Source: Verrucomicrobiaceae bacterium
GTDB lineage: Bacteria; Verrucomicrobiota; Verrucomicrobiia; Verrucomicrobiales; Verrucomicrobiaceae
DNA length: 64,000 bases
Reading direction: 5' to 3'
NCBI GenBank assembly: GCA_016795365.1
Contig: JAEUHN010000005.1
Location: forward strand, 240,012-304,011
The notes below the pieces were generated by a model that was not told the DNA's origin, ran no database searches, and was given only the letters and a program-made list of their open reading frames with translations. Below, in pieces: positions 47,458 through 55,687 of the stretch (the stretch's first letter is position 1; each line of letters starts with the position of its first letter). A program made the translations under genes and the position numbers.

Positions 47458-47500
47458 TGCACTTCCAACTCTTGCTCAGCACGTGTTGGAAGTGCAAGTT
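47458..47500 (+). terminator. Hairpin between the 185-aa and 64-aa genes
   Basis: TGCACTTCCAAC (47458-47469) pairs perfectly with GTTGGAAGTGCA (47485-47496) over 12 bp, followed by AGTTTC. The U tract is short, so it may be a weak terminator or an mRNA-stabilising/attenuating hairpin that sets the level of the two lipoproteins downstream. Confidence 0.6.
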
Positions 47501-47529
47501 TCAACCTTGAATATAATCCAAGTATCATC

Positions 47530-47724
47530 ATGAAATTCTTTCAGCTACTGATCATCGGACTTGTAGCGGCTTCGATTTCCAGCTGCACTCGTGAAACGGT
47601 TGTTTACCGGAAACCAGCCCAGATTAACGTCTATACCACGCCTACCTACGCTCTGCCTGGGCAGGCCAGCAAGATTCCCGATCCTAACACTCCATCGAAC
47701 TTTCGTGCTGCAACTAACCAGTAG
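47530..47724 (+). CDS. Small lipoprotein, 64 aa
   Basis: Signal peptide MKFFQLLIIGLVAASI with lipobox SISSC; the mature part is about 45 residues and rich in Pro, Thr and Tyr (YRKPAQINVYTTPTYALPGQ). No family recognised. Second to last gene of the rightward series. Its size and context resemble small outer-membrane lipoproteins encoded beside envelope machines. Confidence 0.6.
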   Translation: MKFFQLLIIGLVAASISSCTRETVVYRKPAQINVYTTPTYALPGQASKIPDPNTPSNFRAATNQ

Positions 47725-47778
47725 CAGATTCGTTTGAGGTGATTATTCCTTCACTCCACTCATCAAACATCAATACTT

Positions 47779-47961
47779 ATGAAATCACACTTCACTATGG
47801 TGCTGGCCCTCCTGGCAATGGCTTCTTTTACAAGCTGCAAGACGACGACGCGGGTCGTCGAAGTGACGCCTCCGCCGGTCGTCGTTAAACCCAAGCCTGT
47901 GCCCTCGCCAACTCCCGCCCAATTCAAGGTCGTCAATCAATACGACTTCGATCAGCGCTAA
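47779..47961 (+). CDS. Small lipoprotein, 60 aa
   Basis: Signal peptide MKSHFTMVLALLAMASF with lipobox FTSC. The mature peptide is about 40 residues, starts KTTTRVVEVTPPPVVVKPKP and ends QYDFDQR; the Pro/Val/Lys-rich middle suggests an extended tether. No Shine-Dalgarno is seen. It is the last gene of the locus, followed 34 bases later by a strong terminator. Confidence 0.55.
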   Translation: MKSHFTMVLALLAMASFTSCKTTTRVVEVTPPPVVVKPKPVPSPTPAQFKVVNQYDFDQR

Positions 47962-47995
47962 GCACTAGGCAGGACTGGAGACTGTCCAAGCAATC

Positions 47996-48031
47996 AAGCC
48001 TGCGAATCATTCACATGGTTCGCAGGCTTTT
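47996..48031 (+). terminator. Intrinsic terminator closing the rightward kinase locus
   Basis: AAGCCTGCGAA (47996-48006) pairs with TTCGCAGGCTT (48019-48029) over 11 bp, with a 12-base loop and four T at the end of the stem. It marks the 3' end of the series that starts at 36049. Confidence 0.85.
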
Positions 48032-48155
48032 CCATGTCTAGCGTGGAATAGGGGTAATCGTGCTGATCATATTTCGCGAAGCCGCGAATTGAATCGATCT
48101 CCGATCGCGGATCAGGCGTTTTGGGGTGTGCTGACTTGGGCTCCTCCCGAAACTC

Positions 48156-48884
48156 TTATGCCCCCCTCATTTTCGAAACTTCGTAGAGGGAATAAATGGA
48201 CGACTCGACGATATCGCGACGACCTTGTTTCAAGTCTTCAAACGAGGCGAACTTTCCAGGCAGCAATTTGAAGTGGCCGCTGCGGGTTCGGCGGAGCGCA
48301 CTGAGATGTGCACCACAGCCGAGCTTCTGTCCAATATCGTGGGCGTAGGTTCGCACGTAGAATCCTTTGCTGCAGACCACCCGGAAATCGACTTCGGGCA
48401 ACGCGATGCGGGTAATTTCAAAGTCATAAACGCGGACAAACCTGGGCTCGCGTTCGATCTCTTTTCCCTGGCGCGCCAGCTTGTAGAGAGGGACTCCATC
48501 TTTCTTGATGGCACTCACCATGGGGGGCAACTGGTAAAGGTCTCCCTGAAACGCTTCAAACGCGGCTTTGATTTGATCCGGAGTGAATTCAGGGACGGTT
48601 TTGGTTTCGAGGATTTCACCTTCCTTGTCTTGGGTGGAGGTAGTGGCACCCAAGGTGAGAGTCCCCGTGTATTCTTTGTCCTCGGCCATGAGAAGATCTT
48701 GAATGCGTGTCGCATTGCCAAGAACGAGAATGAGCATGCCTGTGGCCATGGGGTCGAGCGTGCCGCAATGTCCGATCTTCTTCTGATTGAGGCATCGACG
48801 GGCCACTGCCACGACGTCATGAGACGTCATGTCGGGTTCCTTGTCGATGAGGAGGACTCCACTAATCTGTTCTTCTGACTTCAT
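48156..48884 (-). CDS. truB: tRNA pseudouridine synthase B
   Basis: Makes pseudouridine 55 in the T-loop of tRNAs. 242 aa from ATG 48884 (MKSEEQISGVLLIDKEPDMT); the longer frame to 49025 lies inside nrnA and carries no homology. Seen: KIGHCGTLDPMATGML with catalytic Asp44, LPPMVSAIKKDGVPLYKLAR, GFYVRTYAHDIGQKLG and a GAHLSALRRTRSG motif. It lacks an obvious C-terminal PUA domain, as do shorter bacterial TruB proteins. The start lies 23 bases inside the end of nrnA, so translation is probably coupled. Last gene of the nusA operon. Confidence 0.92.
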   Translation of the reverse strand: MKSEEQISGVLLIDKEPDMTSHDVVAVARRCLNQKKIGHCGTLDPMATGMLILVLGNATRIQDLLMAEDKEYTGTLTLGATTSTQDKEGEILETKTVPEFTPDQIKAAFEAFQGDLYQLPPMVSAIKKDGVPLYKLARQGKEIEREPRFVRVYDFEITRIALPEVDFRVVCSKGFYVRTYAHDIGQKLGCGAHLSALRRTRSGHFKLLPGKFASFEDLKQGRRDIVESSIYSLYEVSKMRGA

Positions 48885-49848
48885 GTTCCAGGGCTTCGAG
48901 GTAAAGGGTGGCGGCGGTGGTGATGGGACCGGGGAGAGTTGCCCCGGCTGCGGCACGATGGCCTCCCCCTCCGAATTGAGCACACACATCGGCGACGTTA
49001 ACCGTGTCATTCTTGCTGCGCGCACTCACACGGATGCCTCCGTCACGCTGCTCTTCAAAAATGACCGCACAAACCACGGAGTCAATCGAGCGCAAAGTGT
49101 CGATGAGACCCTCCGTGTCACCAGGCTGAACGCCAATGCGCTGCCTGGTAGTTTGTGGATACATCCAGCTCGCAATCCGGCCATCGGCCCGGAACTCCAT
49201 TTCGTTCAGCAGGGTGCGTAGAAGCTCGACGCGGCGCATCGGATTCTGTGAATACAACAGCCGTGCCATGCGGGCCGTGTCGAGTCCGTCTCGCATCATC
49301 GCTGCGACGATTTCATGCGTGTGGGCCGTGGTGCTCGAATACTGGAAAGAACCGGTATCTGTGCTAATGGCCGTGAAAAGGTTCTCACGAATGGCTCCGT
49401 CGATGGGGAAACCCTGGGCGGTGAGTAAATCATAGACGATCTCTCCGACAGCTGGTGCGTGGCTGTCGATGTAGTTCAAGTGTCCGTAGCCAGGGTTGCT
49501 GCCATGGTGGTCGATGTTGATCAATGTGCCCGCCTTGCTGAGCGCTCCAATGCTATTGGCTCCAAGGCGATCGTGGGTGGCAGTATCGAGGGCGACAGAG
49601 ACATCGATTTCCAGCGGCTGGCCGTCTGGTTTCACAATGGTGTCAGCACCGGGCAGGAACGCCAGATGCCAGGGAACGCCATCGTTGGAGAGAGCGACCA
49701 CCTCTTTGCCAGCAAGCCTCATGCTCAGTGCGAATCCGAGCATCGAGCCCAAGGCGTCACCGTCGGGACGGACGTGACATGCGCATCCGATTCGATGTGC
49801 ATTCCGCAGGGCGTCACCGATCTGAACAAACGTTTTCTGCTCACTCAT
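48862..49848 (-). CDS. nrnA: DHH-family oligoribonuclease / pAp phosphatase (NrnA-like)
   Basis: Degrades short oligoribonucleotides and can dephosphorylate 3'-phosphoadenosine 5'-phosphate. 328 aa from ATG 49848 (MSEQKTFVQIGDAL), which overlaps the rbfA stop as ATGAGTGA; upstream in-frame starts at 49854 and 49866 are possible. DHH domain: HVRPDGDALGS (25-35), VALDTATHDR, NIDHHGSN and SFQYSST; DHHA1 domain: SARSKNDTVNVADV and FGGGGHRAAAGATLPGP. These carry the metal ligands and the GGGH substrate motif. Its place between rbfA and truB is common in bacteria. Confidence 0.9.
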   Translation of the reverse strand: MSEQKTFVQIGDALRNAHRIGCACHVRPDGDALGSMLGFALSMRLAGKEVVALSNDGVPWHLAFLPGADTIVKPDGQPLEIDVSVALDTATHDRLGANSIGALSKAGTLINIDHHGSNPGYGHLNYIDSHAPAVGEIVYDLLTAQGFPIDGAIRENLFTAISTDTGSFQYSSTTAHTHEIVAAMMRDGLDTARMARLLYSQNPMRRVELLRTLLNEMEFRADGRIASWMYPQTTRQRIGVQPGDTEGLIDTLRSIDSVVCAVIFEEQRDGGIRVSARSKNDTVNVADVCAQFGGGGHRAAAGATLPGPITTAATLYLEALEHEVRRTD

Positions 49849-50344
49849 CGTCATCTTCACTGTCACGCTCTTCGTTCAGCGGAGTATTGAACTGGCTTGG
49901 TCTCCGCTGCTTGGAAGGCGAGAGCTGGTCTTGATCAGCCTCCCAGCGATGATCGAGTCCGTCATTGCCTCTGAATTTTCCGATGGGAGCATCGGTCTCG
50001 GGCAAGGGGGCGGGGAGTTGCTCCATGGCATTTATGATTCTGACCCCGCGCTCGGCTGAGCGATCCAGTTTGAAAAACAGTCTGGGCGAACTCTTCAAGA
50101 TTACCCTACGATACAAAGAACGCTGAATGGCACCGGCTGCGCGATTGAGTTTATCAATCACCGCTGTGTGCTTCTCTTCATCACCTCCGATGAGTCCAAT
50201 GTGAACCGTGCAGTTCTTGAGATCTGCGGCCACATCGGCCTGGTGCACGGTCACAAACACGTCCCCAAAAGTGTGCTCGCGGGCAAGGATGGTGGACAGT
50301 TCGTGGCGAATAAGTTCGCCTACTCTGGCTGTTCGGTGGGTCAT
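49841..50344 (-). CDS. rbfA: Ribosome-binding factor A
   Basis: KH-type 30S maturation factor acting at the 5' end of 16S rRNA. 167 aa from ATG 50344 (MTHRTARVGELIRHELSTIL); the frame is open to 50644, but that part lies antisense-like within infB. Seen: TFGDVFVTVHQADVAADLKN, CTVHIGLIGG and the end of the core RRVILKSSPRLFFKLDRSAE. The C-terminal 40 residues are charged and disordered (NEERDSEDDDE), longer than in E. coli. It sits 85 bases downstream of infB and overlaps the start of nrnA. Confidence 0.88.
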   Translation of the reverse strand: MTHRTARVGELIRHELSTILAREHTFGDVFVTVHQADVAADLKNCTVHIGLIGGDEEKHTAVIDKLNRAAGAIQRSLYRRVILKSSPRLFFKLDRSAERGVRIINAMEQLPAPLPETDAPIGKFRGNDGLDHRWEADQDQLSPSKQRRPSQFNTPLNEERDSEDDDE

Positions 50345-50429
50345 GTTTTCAGGCGATGAAGGGATGGAGAAAGCAGCCGTCAAAGGAGTGCTTTGACGGG
50401 CAGCGTTCCGAGAGGCAAAACGTCGGGCC

Positions 50430-52667
50430 TTATAGCGTCTGGGCGATCTTCTCCAACTCGTAGCACTCGATGATGTCGCCTTCTTCGTATTCGTTGTAGT
50501 GGCCGAGTTTGATACCGCACTCAAGGCCATTGCGAACCTCGGAGACATCATCCTGGAACCGCTTGAGCGTATCCACGTTGCCATCGTAAACGGCCTGGCC
50601 GTTGCGGATAACACGGGCACGGGCCTTGCGGTCGATGCGTCCATCGGTAACTCCGCATCCTGCGACGACGCCGCGGGTGAGGTTGAATACCTGCTTCACC
50701 TTGGCATGACCGATGACTTTTTCGCGTGTCAACGGATCGAGGAGGCCGAGGAGAGATTCCTTCACCTGATCGATGAGTTCGTAAATGATCGAGAAAAGTT
50801 TGATCTGGACACCTTCGCGCTTGGCGACTGCGAGAGCCTTGTTCTCCACCTTGGTATTGAAACCAATCACCACAGCATCGGAAGCGGAGGCCAGCAGGAC
50901 ATCGGATTCGGAGATTGCTCCTGGTTCTGAGTGAAGAATGTCGAGCTTGACCTTTTCAGACTTGATGTCGGTCAGGCACTTCACTATGGCTTCAACAGAA
51001 CCCTGCACGTCCGTGCGGAGGATGAGCTTGAGGCTCTTCTTCTCGCCTTCCTTGATGTTGGCGAAGAGGCTTTCAAGGGTCGAGCGACGTGGCACCTGCA
51101 GCTTCTTGCGACGCAGTTCTTCCTGACGCTCTTCGCTCAGTTTCTTCACGGCGCGTTCATTGTCCATCACGACGACCTCGTCACCGACGTGGGGCATGTC
51201 ACTGAATCCAACCAGCTCGGCCGGCATGCCGGGTCCGACGGACTTGATGGATTCACCACGATCATTCAGGATCGCCTTCACCTTGCCCCAGTGGGGACCG
51301 CAGATGAAGGGAAGTCCCACTTTGAGGGAGCCTTGCTTGACGATAACGGTAGCCACTGGGCCTTTACCCTCCTGCATGGACGATTCAATGATCGTGGCAC
51401 GCGCGGGAGCGCGTGGATTGGCTTTCAGCTCGAGAACTTCTGCCTGGAGACTCATGGTTTCGAGCAGATTGTCGATACCGATGCCCTTAAGGGCTGAGAC
51501 TTCCATGCATTCGATATCACCACCCCAATCGACGGGTGTCAGGCCCATCTCTTGAAGTTGACCTTTAACGCGCATGATGTTGGCCGTCGGCAAGTCGCAC
51601 TTGTTGATGGCGATCATCAGCTGCACGCCAGCTGCCTTTGCATGGCTGAGGGCTTCGCGTGTTTGAGGCATAATGCCATCATCAGCCGCGATCACGAGCA
51701 CAACGATGTCCGTGACATTCGCCCCGCGAGCACGCATCTGGGAGAAGGCGGCATGGCCGGGGGTGTCGATGAAGGTAATCGGCTTGCCGTTGTGGAAGAC
51801 ACAGTAGGCACCGATGTGCTGAGTGATGCCACCTGCCTCGCCCGATGCGACATGGGACTTGCGCACAGCATCGAGCAGGGAAGTCTTACCATGGTCAACG
51901 TGGCCCATGAAAGTAATGATCGGAGCACGCAGCTCCATCACATCTGCAGGCTGCTCTGCGACGACAATCGGTGGTGGTTCAACAATGACTTCCTCAACCT
52001 TGTGAACGCCAGCGCCTTTCTCGCGTTTTTCACGCTCCAGCTTCCACCCGTGCTTCTCGCAGACCTTCTCAGCGATCTCGAGCTCGATCGCCTTGTCAGC
52101 AGTTGCAAAGACTTTGAACGCAATGAGGTCACCAATCAGCTTGAAAACTTTGATCCCCATCTTTTCCGCCAAGTCTTTGACGATGATCGGGGGCTTTAGA
52201 TGCAAAATTTTCTCTTCGCCCGAGTCGCCCGACGATTCTGTGGCAGGTCCGGGCGGCGGCGGGGGTAGTGGCGGAGGCGCGGGGGCAGGTGTTGGCTCGG
52301 CACGAAGCAAAGAGATAGGAGGCATGGCTCCTGCTGAGGAGGCCGGATCACGCCTGGTTTTCTGCTTGGGTTCCTCGTCAAAGAGAGAAAGAGCCGCGGT
52401 CTTGCGCTCAGCGATAGTGGGCTTGGCTGGTTCAGCGGACTTTGCTTCTTCGCCCGGAGTCTTCTTAAGCTCTGTTTTGTTCCGGGCTCCCAGAGGCTTC
52501 AAAACCGTGCTGGATCGAGGTGCGGCTGCTTTCTTTGGTTTGGCGATCTCCTCTTCCTCAATCAGTGACAGCACCTTCTTGCTCGCAGCCTTTTTGGCAG
52601 CTGGAGCTGAATCCTTTCCCGATTCATCAGGAGAGGGGCTTGGGGACGATCTGGAACGAGAAGGCAT
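50430..52667 (-). CDS. infB: Translation initiation factor IF-2
   Basis: GTPase that brings fMet-tRNA to the 30S subunit and drives subunit joining. 745 aa. The N-terminal 165 residues are Lys/Ala/Pro/Ser-rich and low in complexity ([32 protein letters not shown]). Then comes the IF2N-like segment ([20 protein letters not shown]) and the G domain: G1 [23 protein letters not shown]3 DTPGHAAF, G4 NKCDL. Domains II-IV follow ([54 protein letters not shown]). The core is normal length; the N-terminus is short compared with enterobacterial IF-2. It lies 67 bases downstream of nusA. Confidence 0.95.
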   Translation of the reverse strand: MPSRSRSSPSPSPDESGKDSAPAAKKAASKKVLSLIEEEEIAKPKKAAAPRSSTVLKPLGARNKTELKKTPGEEAKSAEPAKPTIAERKTAALSLFDEEPKQKTRRDPASSAGAMPPISLLRAEPTPAPAPPPLPPPPPGPATESSGDSGEEKILHLKPPIIVKDLAEKMGIKVFKLIGDLIAFKVFATADKAIELEIAEKVCEKHGWKLEREKREKGAGVHKVEEVIVEPPPIVVAEQPADVMELRAPIITFMGHVDHGKTSLLDAVRKSHVASGEAGGITQHIGAYCVFHNGKPITFIDTPGHAAFSQMRARGANVTDIVVLVIAADDGIMPQTREALSHAKAAGVQLMIAINKCDLPTANIMRVKGQLQEMGLTPVDWGGDIECMEVSALKGIGIDNLLETMSLQAEVLELKANPRAPARATIIESSMQEGKGPVATVIVKQGSLKVGLPFICGPHWGKVKAILNDRGESIKSVGPGMPAELVGFSDMPHVGDEVVVMDNERAVKKLSEERQEELRRKKLQVPRRSTLESLFANIKEGEKKSLKLILRTDVQGSVEAIVKCLTDIKSEKVKLDILHSEPGAISESDVLLASASDAVVIGFNTKVENKALAVAKREGVQIKLFSIIYELIDQVKESLLGLLDPLTREKVIGHAKVKQVFNLTRGVVAGCGVTDGRIDRKARARVIRNGQAVYDGNVDTLKRFQDDVSEVRNGLECGIKLGHYNEYEEGDIIECYELEKIAQTL

Positions 52668-52734
52668 GTGGGTATTGACGGGGCTTCGAGCGGAGTAGTG
52701 CGGGGAATAAAGGATGAAGCTAAGGAGTTTGGAA

Positions 52735-53982
52735 CTAGGAGTTCAACTCCATCGCGCGGGCGAAAATGTGCTCGGCTAGGGCGCGGTCGCCATCGACAAT
52801 TGCTGCGATGTCATCCACGTCCGCTTGTGCGAACAACTTCAAATCATTGAGTCCGTTCTCCGCAAGCTTGGCGGCCGTCGCATCATCGACACCAAGGGCT
52901 TTGCCCAAATGTGAGGCGGCGCTACCCATTTGGGCGGCGAAAACTTCGGCAGCCGTTTCGTCCTTCTCGATCGACAGCTCCATGTTGACGAGGCGCGACG
53001 TGAGTCTGGCGTTTTGACCACGACGTCCAATAGCTTTGGAAAGGTCCTCTTCCGAAACCGTCAGCTGGGCTGAGCGTTTGTCGGACGAGACCTTAATGGA
53101 AAGGGGCTTGATCGGTTTGAGAGCTTCACGAATGAACTCCGCGTGGTCAGGGGACCAATGGATGATGTCCACTTTCTCATTGTTGAGTTCGCGGACGATG
53201 TTCTTGACGCGAGCGCCACGCAGTCCAACACAAGCTCCAACGGGATCCACCTTGTCGTCGGCACTGTGAACAGCCACCTTGGTGCGATAGCCAGCTTCAC
53301 GAGAGATGCTCACGATCTCGACCGTGCGATCGGCGATTTCGCTGACTTCGAATTCGAACAAACGACGAACAAAATTCGGGTGTGCACGGCTGAGGATGAT
53401 TTCTGGTCCGCGAGAGCTGTCTTTCTCAACAGCCTTCACATAGAAGCGCATGCGATCACCGGGAGTGTAGTCCTCGGTTGAGACGCGTTCTTTGGCTGGC
53501 ATCACACCTTCAAACTTGCCCAGGTCCACAACCACGTCGCTCTTGTCGAAGCGGCGAATCACACCGCTGACCACGTCGCCCGTGCGATCTTTGAATTCAT
53601 CGTAAAGATTCTCTTTCTCGGCCTGGCGCAGACGCTGGAGCATCGTTTGCTTGGCGGTCTGGGCGGCGATTCGTCCCATGACTTGAGGGGGGATCTCCAC
53701 GGTGATCTCGTCACCCAGCTCTGCGTTGGGCTTGAGTTTGCGAGCGGCCTTGAGACCGATTTGCTCAAAAGCGTTTTCCACCTTCTCAACGGCGATCAAT
53801 TTTGCCGTCGCATTGATCGAGCCTTTTTCCGGGTCAATGGAGATCGCAAGCTCACGGGCCGGGCCAATGCTCTTCTTGGAGGCAGCGAGCAGAGCCTGGC
53901 TCAAAGCATCGACCATTTTGCTGGCGTCGATGCCTTTTTCTTTCTGGTAGTATTCGAAGAGAGCTTTAAGTTCTGAGATCAT
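52735..53982 (-). CDS. nusA: Transcription termination/antitermination factor NusA
   Basis: Binds RNA polymerase and nascent RNA to modulate pausing, termination and antitermination. 415 aa from ATG 53982 (MISELKALFEYYQKEKGI). N-terminal RNAP-binding domain to about 130, an S1 domain (DVVSGVIRRFDKSDVVVDLG), two KH domains (DPVGACVGLRGARVKNIVRE and KAIGRRGQNARLTSRLVN), and one helix-hairpin-helix-like C-terminal stretch (AAKLAENGLNDLKLFAQADV). It heads the operon nusA-infB-rbfA-nrnA-truB. The rimP gene that usually precedes nusA is not found here. Confidence 0.95.
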   Translation of the reverse strand: MISELKALFEYYQKEKGIDASKMVDALSQALLAASKKSIGPARELAISIDPEKGSINATAKLIAVEKVENAFEQIGLKAARKLKPNAELGDEITVEIPPQVMGRIAAQTAKQTMLQRLRQAEKENLYDEFKDRTGDVVSGVIRRFDKSDVVVDLGKFEGVMPAKERVSTEDYTPGDRMRFYVKAVEKDSSRGPEIILSRAHPNFVRRLFEFEVSEIADRTVEIVSISREAGYRTKVAVHSADDKVDPVGACVGLRGARVKNIVRELNNEKVDIIHWSPDHAEFIREALKPIKPLSIKVSSDKRSAQLTVSEEDLSKAIGRRGQNARLTSRLVNMELSIEKDETAAEVFAAQMGSAASHLGKALGVDDATAAKLAENGLNDLKLFAQADVDDIAAIVDGDRALAEHIFARAMELNS

Positions 53983-54298
53983 GGCGCAGGCGGTGAAAAA
54001 CAACAACGACCTCCGAAGACAAAGAAGGGCATGGCAGAAGCCACACCCTTCGTGTTGAAGTCGGGTTCCCCTAGCAGTCGAAACAACCGGGAGATGGAGG
54101 GCATATAGTAGTCAACGAGCAGTGTTCATCAAGAACAATCTCATTGACACCCCGCCGCCTTATGGCTTTTGCAGGAATTTGGCATTGGGCCATTTCAGTG
54201 GCGGTGAAATTCGAATCATCGGGATCGAGGTTCGGCCTTGGATCGACTTTCGAATGAAGGACTGTCCCAGCCGGTCTAAGATTGCTGATCATTCCCTG
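53983..54298. other. 316-bp divergent intergenic region, nusA / HAD hydrolase
   Basis: No gene or RNA is supported. The region should contain the promoter of the nusA operon and that of the HAD gene. Candidate open frames in it (for example 54071-54475 on minus) lack homology and overlap the HAD gene. rimP is not encoded in this gap. Confidence 0.5.
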
Positions 54299-54952
54299 AT
54301 GGAGGACCTCATAAAAGTCGTGTTTTTCGATGCCGTCGGCACCCTGATCCGCCTCAAGGAGCCGGTTGGAAGCACCTATTCTGCCGTCGCGCTGCAGTAT
54401 GGAATCGACCTTCCTCCCGAGCATTTGGAGGCGGCGTTCAGGAGTGAGTGGGCGCGGTGTCCGGCTCCTTTTCATGAGGGATCAGCCCCAGATGATGATC
54501 GCGAATGGTGGCGAGATTTGGTGAACCGAGTTTTCGAAACTGCAGGGATCGTGGGCGGTGTGGGGAGTGATTTGTTCGACGATCTTTATGATCACTTTGC
54601 TAGACCCGACACATGGGAAGTCTTTCCTGATGTGCGACCTGCTTTGGAGCGATTGGCGGTCCGATGCCGACTCTTCGTGCTGTCCAATTTTGACCGGCGT
54701 CTTCGCCGAATTCTGGGAGGTCACGGATTAGACTCGTGCTTTGATGGCATGATCATCAGCAGCGAGGTGGGCGTATCCAAGCCGCATCCCCGAATCTTCG
54801 ACGTGGCGTTACGGGCTGCCAGGATTCCGCCGGGGAGTTGCTTGCACGTCGGTGATGAACTCAAAGCTGATGGGGATGGGGCGAGGGAGGCAGGGATGCG
54901 CTTTTTCCACGTCCGGCGTCCCGAGCACGGGCTGGATCGAATATTGCTCTGA
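54299..54952 (+). CDS. HAD-superfamily hydrolase
   Basis: 217-aa haloacid-dehalogenase-fold phosphatase from ATG 54299 (MEDLIKVVFFDAVGTLIRLK). Motif I FFDAVGTL gives nucleophile Asp10, but the usual second Asp (D-x-D) is Val12, as in some HDHD3/dehalogenase-like members. Motif II FVLSNFDRR, motif III SSEVGVSKPHPRIFDVAL with the Lys, and motif IV HVGDELKADGDGAREAGM follow, with a helical cap between. Val at the second acidic position argues against a standard phosphatase and fits the HDHD3 or dehalogenase type. The frame upstream to 54122 is not conserved. It is followed by tRNA-Lys. Confidence 0.8.
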   Translation: MEDLIKVVFFDAVGTLIRLKEPVGSTYSAVALQYGIDLPPEHLEAAFRSEWARCPAPFHEGSAPDDDREWWRDLVNRVFETAGIVGGVGSDLFDDLYDHFARPDTWEVFPDVRPALERLAVRCRLFVLSNFDRRLRRILGGHGLDSCFDGMIISSEVGVSKPHPRIFDVALRAARIPPGSCLHVGDELKADGDGAREAGMRFFHVRRPEHGLDRILL

Positions 54953-55012
54953 ACTCACTTTCACGCTTGCACGGGGGGCTGCTCTGGATAAGAAACCGCC
55001 CCCTTCCAAGAC

Positions 55013-55084
55013 GCGCGGGTAGCTCAGCGGTAGAGCAGTTGGCTTTTAACCAATTGGCCGAGGGTTCGATCCCCTCCCCGCGTA
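55013..55084 (+). tRNA. tRNA-Lys (anticodon UUU)
   Basis: Cloverleaf of 72 nt. Acceptor GCGCGGG (55013-55019) pairs with CCCGCGT (55077-55083), with one G-U pair at the top and discriminator A. D-arm GCTC...GAGC; anticodon arm GTTGG-CTTTTAA-CCAAT with anticodon TTT; T-arm GAGGG-TTCGATC-CCCTC. CCA is not encoded (TAG... follows). Confidence 0.96.
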
Positions 55085-55102
55085 GATTCCCTGTTTCCAG
55101 CC

Positions 55103-55687
55103 ATGCGTATTATTTCCGGTGTCGCAGGTGGTATCCCAATCAAGGTTCCCGATGCCGTGGCGCGACCTACGACGGACAAAGTGAGGCAGGCCCTGTTTTC
55201 GTCGCTGGGTGAGGTGGTGGTGGGTGCCAGGGTTCTCGATTTGTTCGCTGGCTCGGGCGCTTTGGGCCTTGAGGCATTGAGCCGTGGGGCAGAGAGCGCC
55301 GTGTTTGTTGATCAACATCGAGGGGCGGTGGATGTGATCAGAGCCAACGTGGCCAAATCGAAATTGGCAGGAGCAATGGTTAGATCCGGCGATGCGATGC
55401 GGGTGCTCGATGAGATGGCTCGTGCGCAACCTGCTTCCTTTGATCTTGTGTTTGCCGACCCACCTTACGCCCATGGCTCAAAGGATCGGAACTGGGCGAT
55501 GGAGTTGCTCCAGTCTGAGGCGCTACGGCGCGTGCTGGCTCCTGGCGGAAGTTTCATCCTCGAATGCCGGGTGACAACGGCTGACCTTTCGCCATCGTGG
55601 GGCTGGAGAGTCATCCGGGATCGTGAATACGGATCAACGAGACTCCTCTGGCTCCAGCAAACATCGGATGGGATCACGAACACTTAG
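55103..55687 (+). CDS. rsmD: 16S rRNA (guanine-966-N2)-methyltransferase
   Basis: SAM-dependent methylation of G966 of 16S rRNA during 30S assembly. 194 aa: MRIISGVAGGIPIKVP and RPTTDKVRQALFSSL are the characteristic N-terminal motifs; SAM loop VLDLFAGSGALGLEALSRGA (44-63); catalytic DPPY (119-122) in LVFADPPYAHG. It starts 18 bases after tRNA-Lys and its end overlaps the start of waaA by 20 bases, so the two are translationally linked. Confidence 0.92.
   Translation: MRIISGVAGGIPIKVPDAVARPTTDKVRQALFSSLGEVVVGARVLDLFAGSGALGLEALSRGAESAVFVDQHRGAVDVIRANVAKSKLAGAMVRSGDAMRVLDEMARAQPASFDLVFADPPYAHGSKDRNWAMELLQSEALRRVLAPGGSFILECRVTTADLSPSWGWRVIRDREYGSTRLLWLQQTSDGITNT

Noticed and set aside
48073..48088. 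Short hairpin TTCGCG/CGCGAA downstream of truB
   Set aside because: Only 6 bp, no T tract on the minus strand, so not a credible terminator.
54071..54475. 134-codon minus frame, considered as rimP
   Set aside because: No RimP motifs; it overlaps the HAD gene antisense and reads into its coding region.
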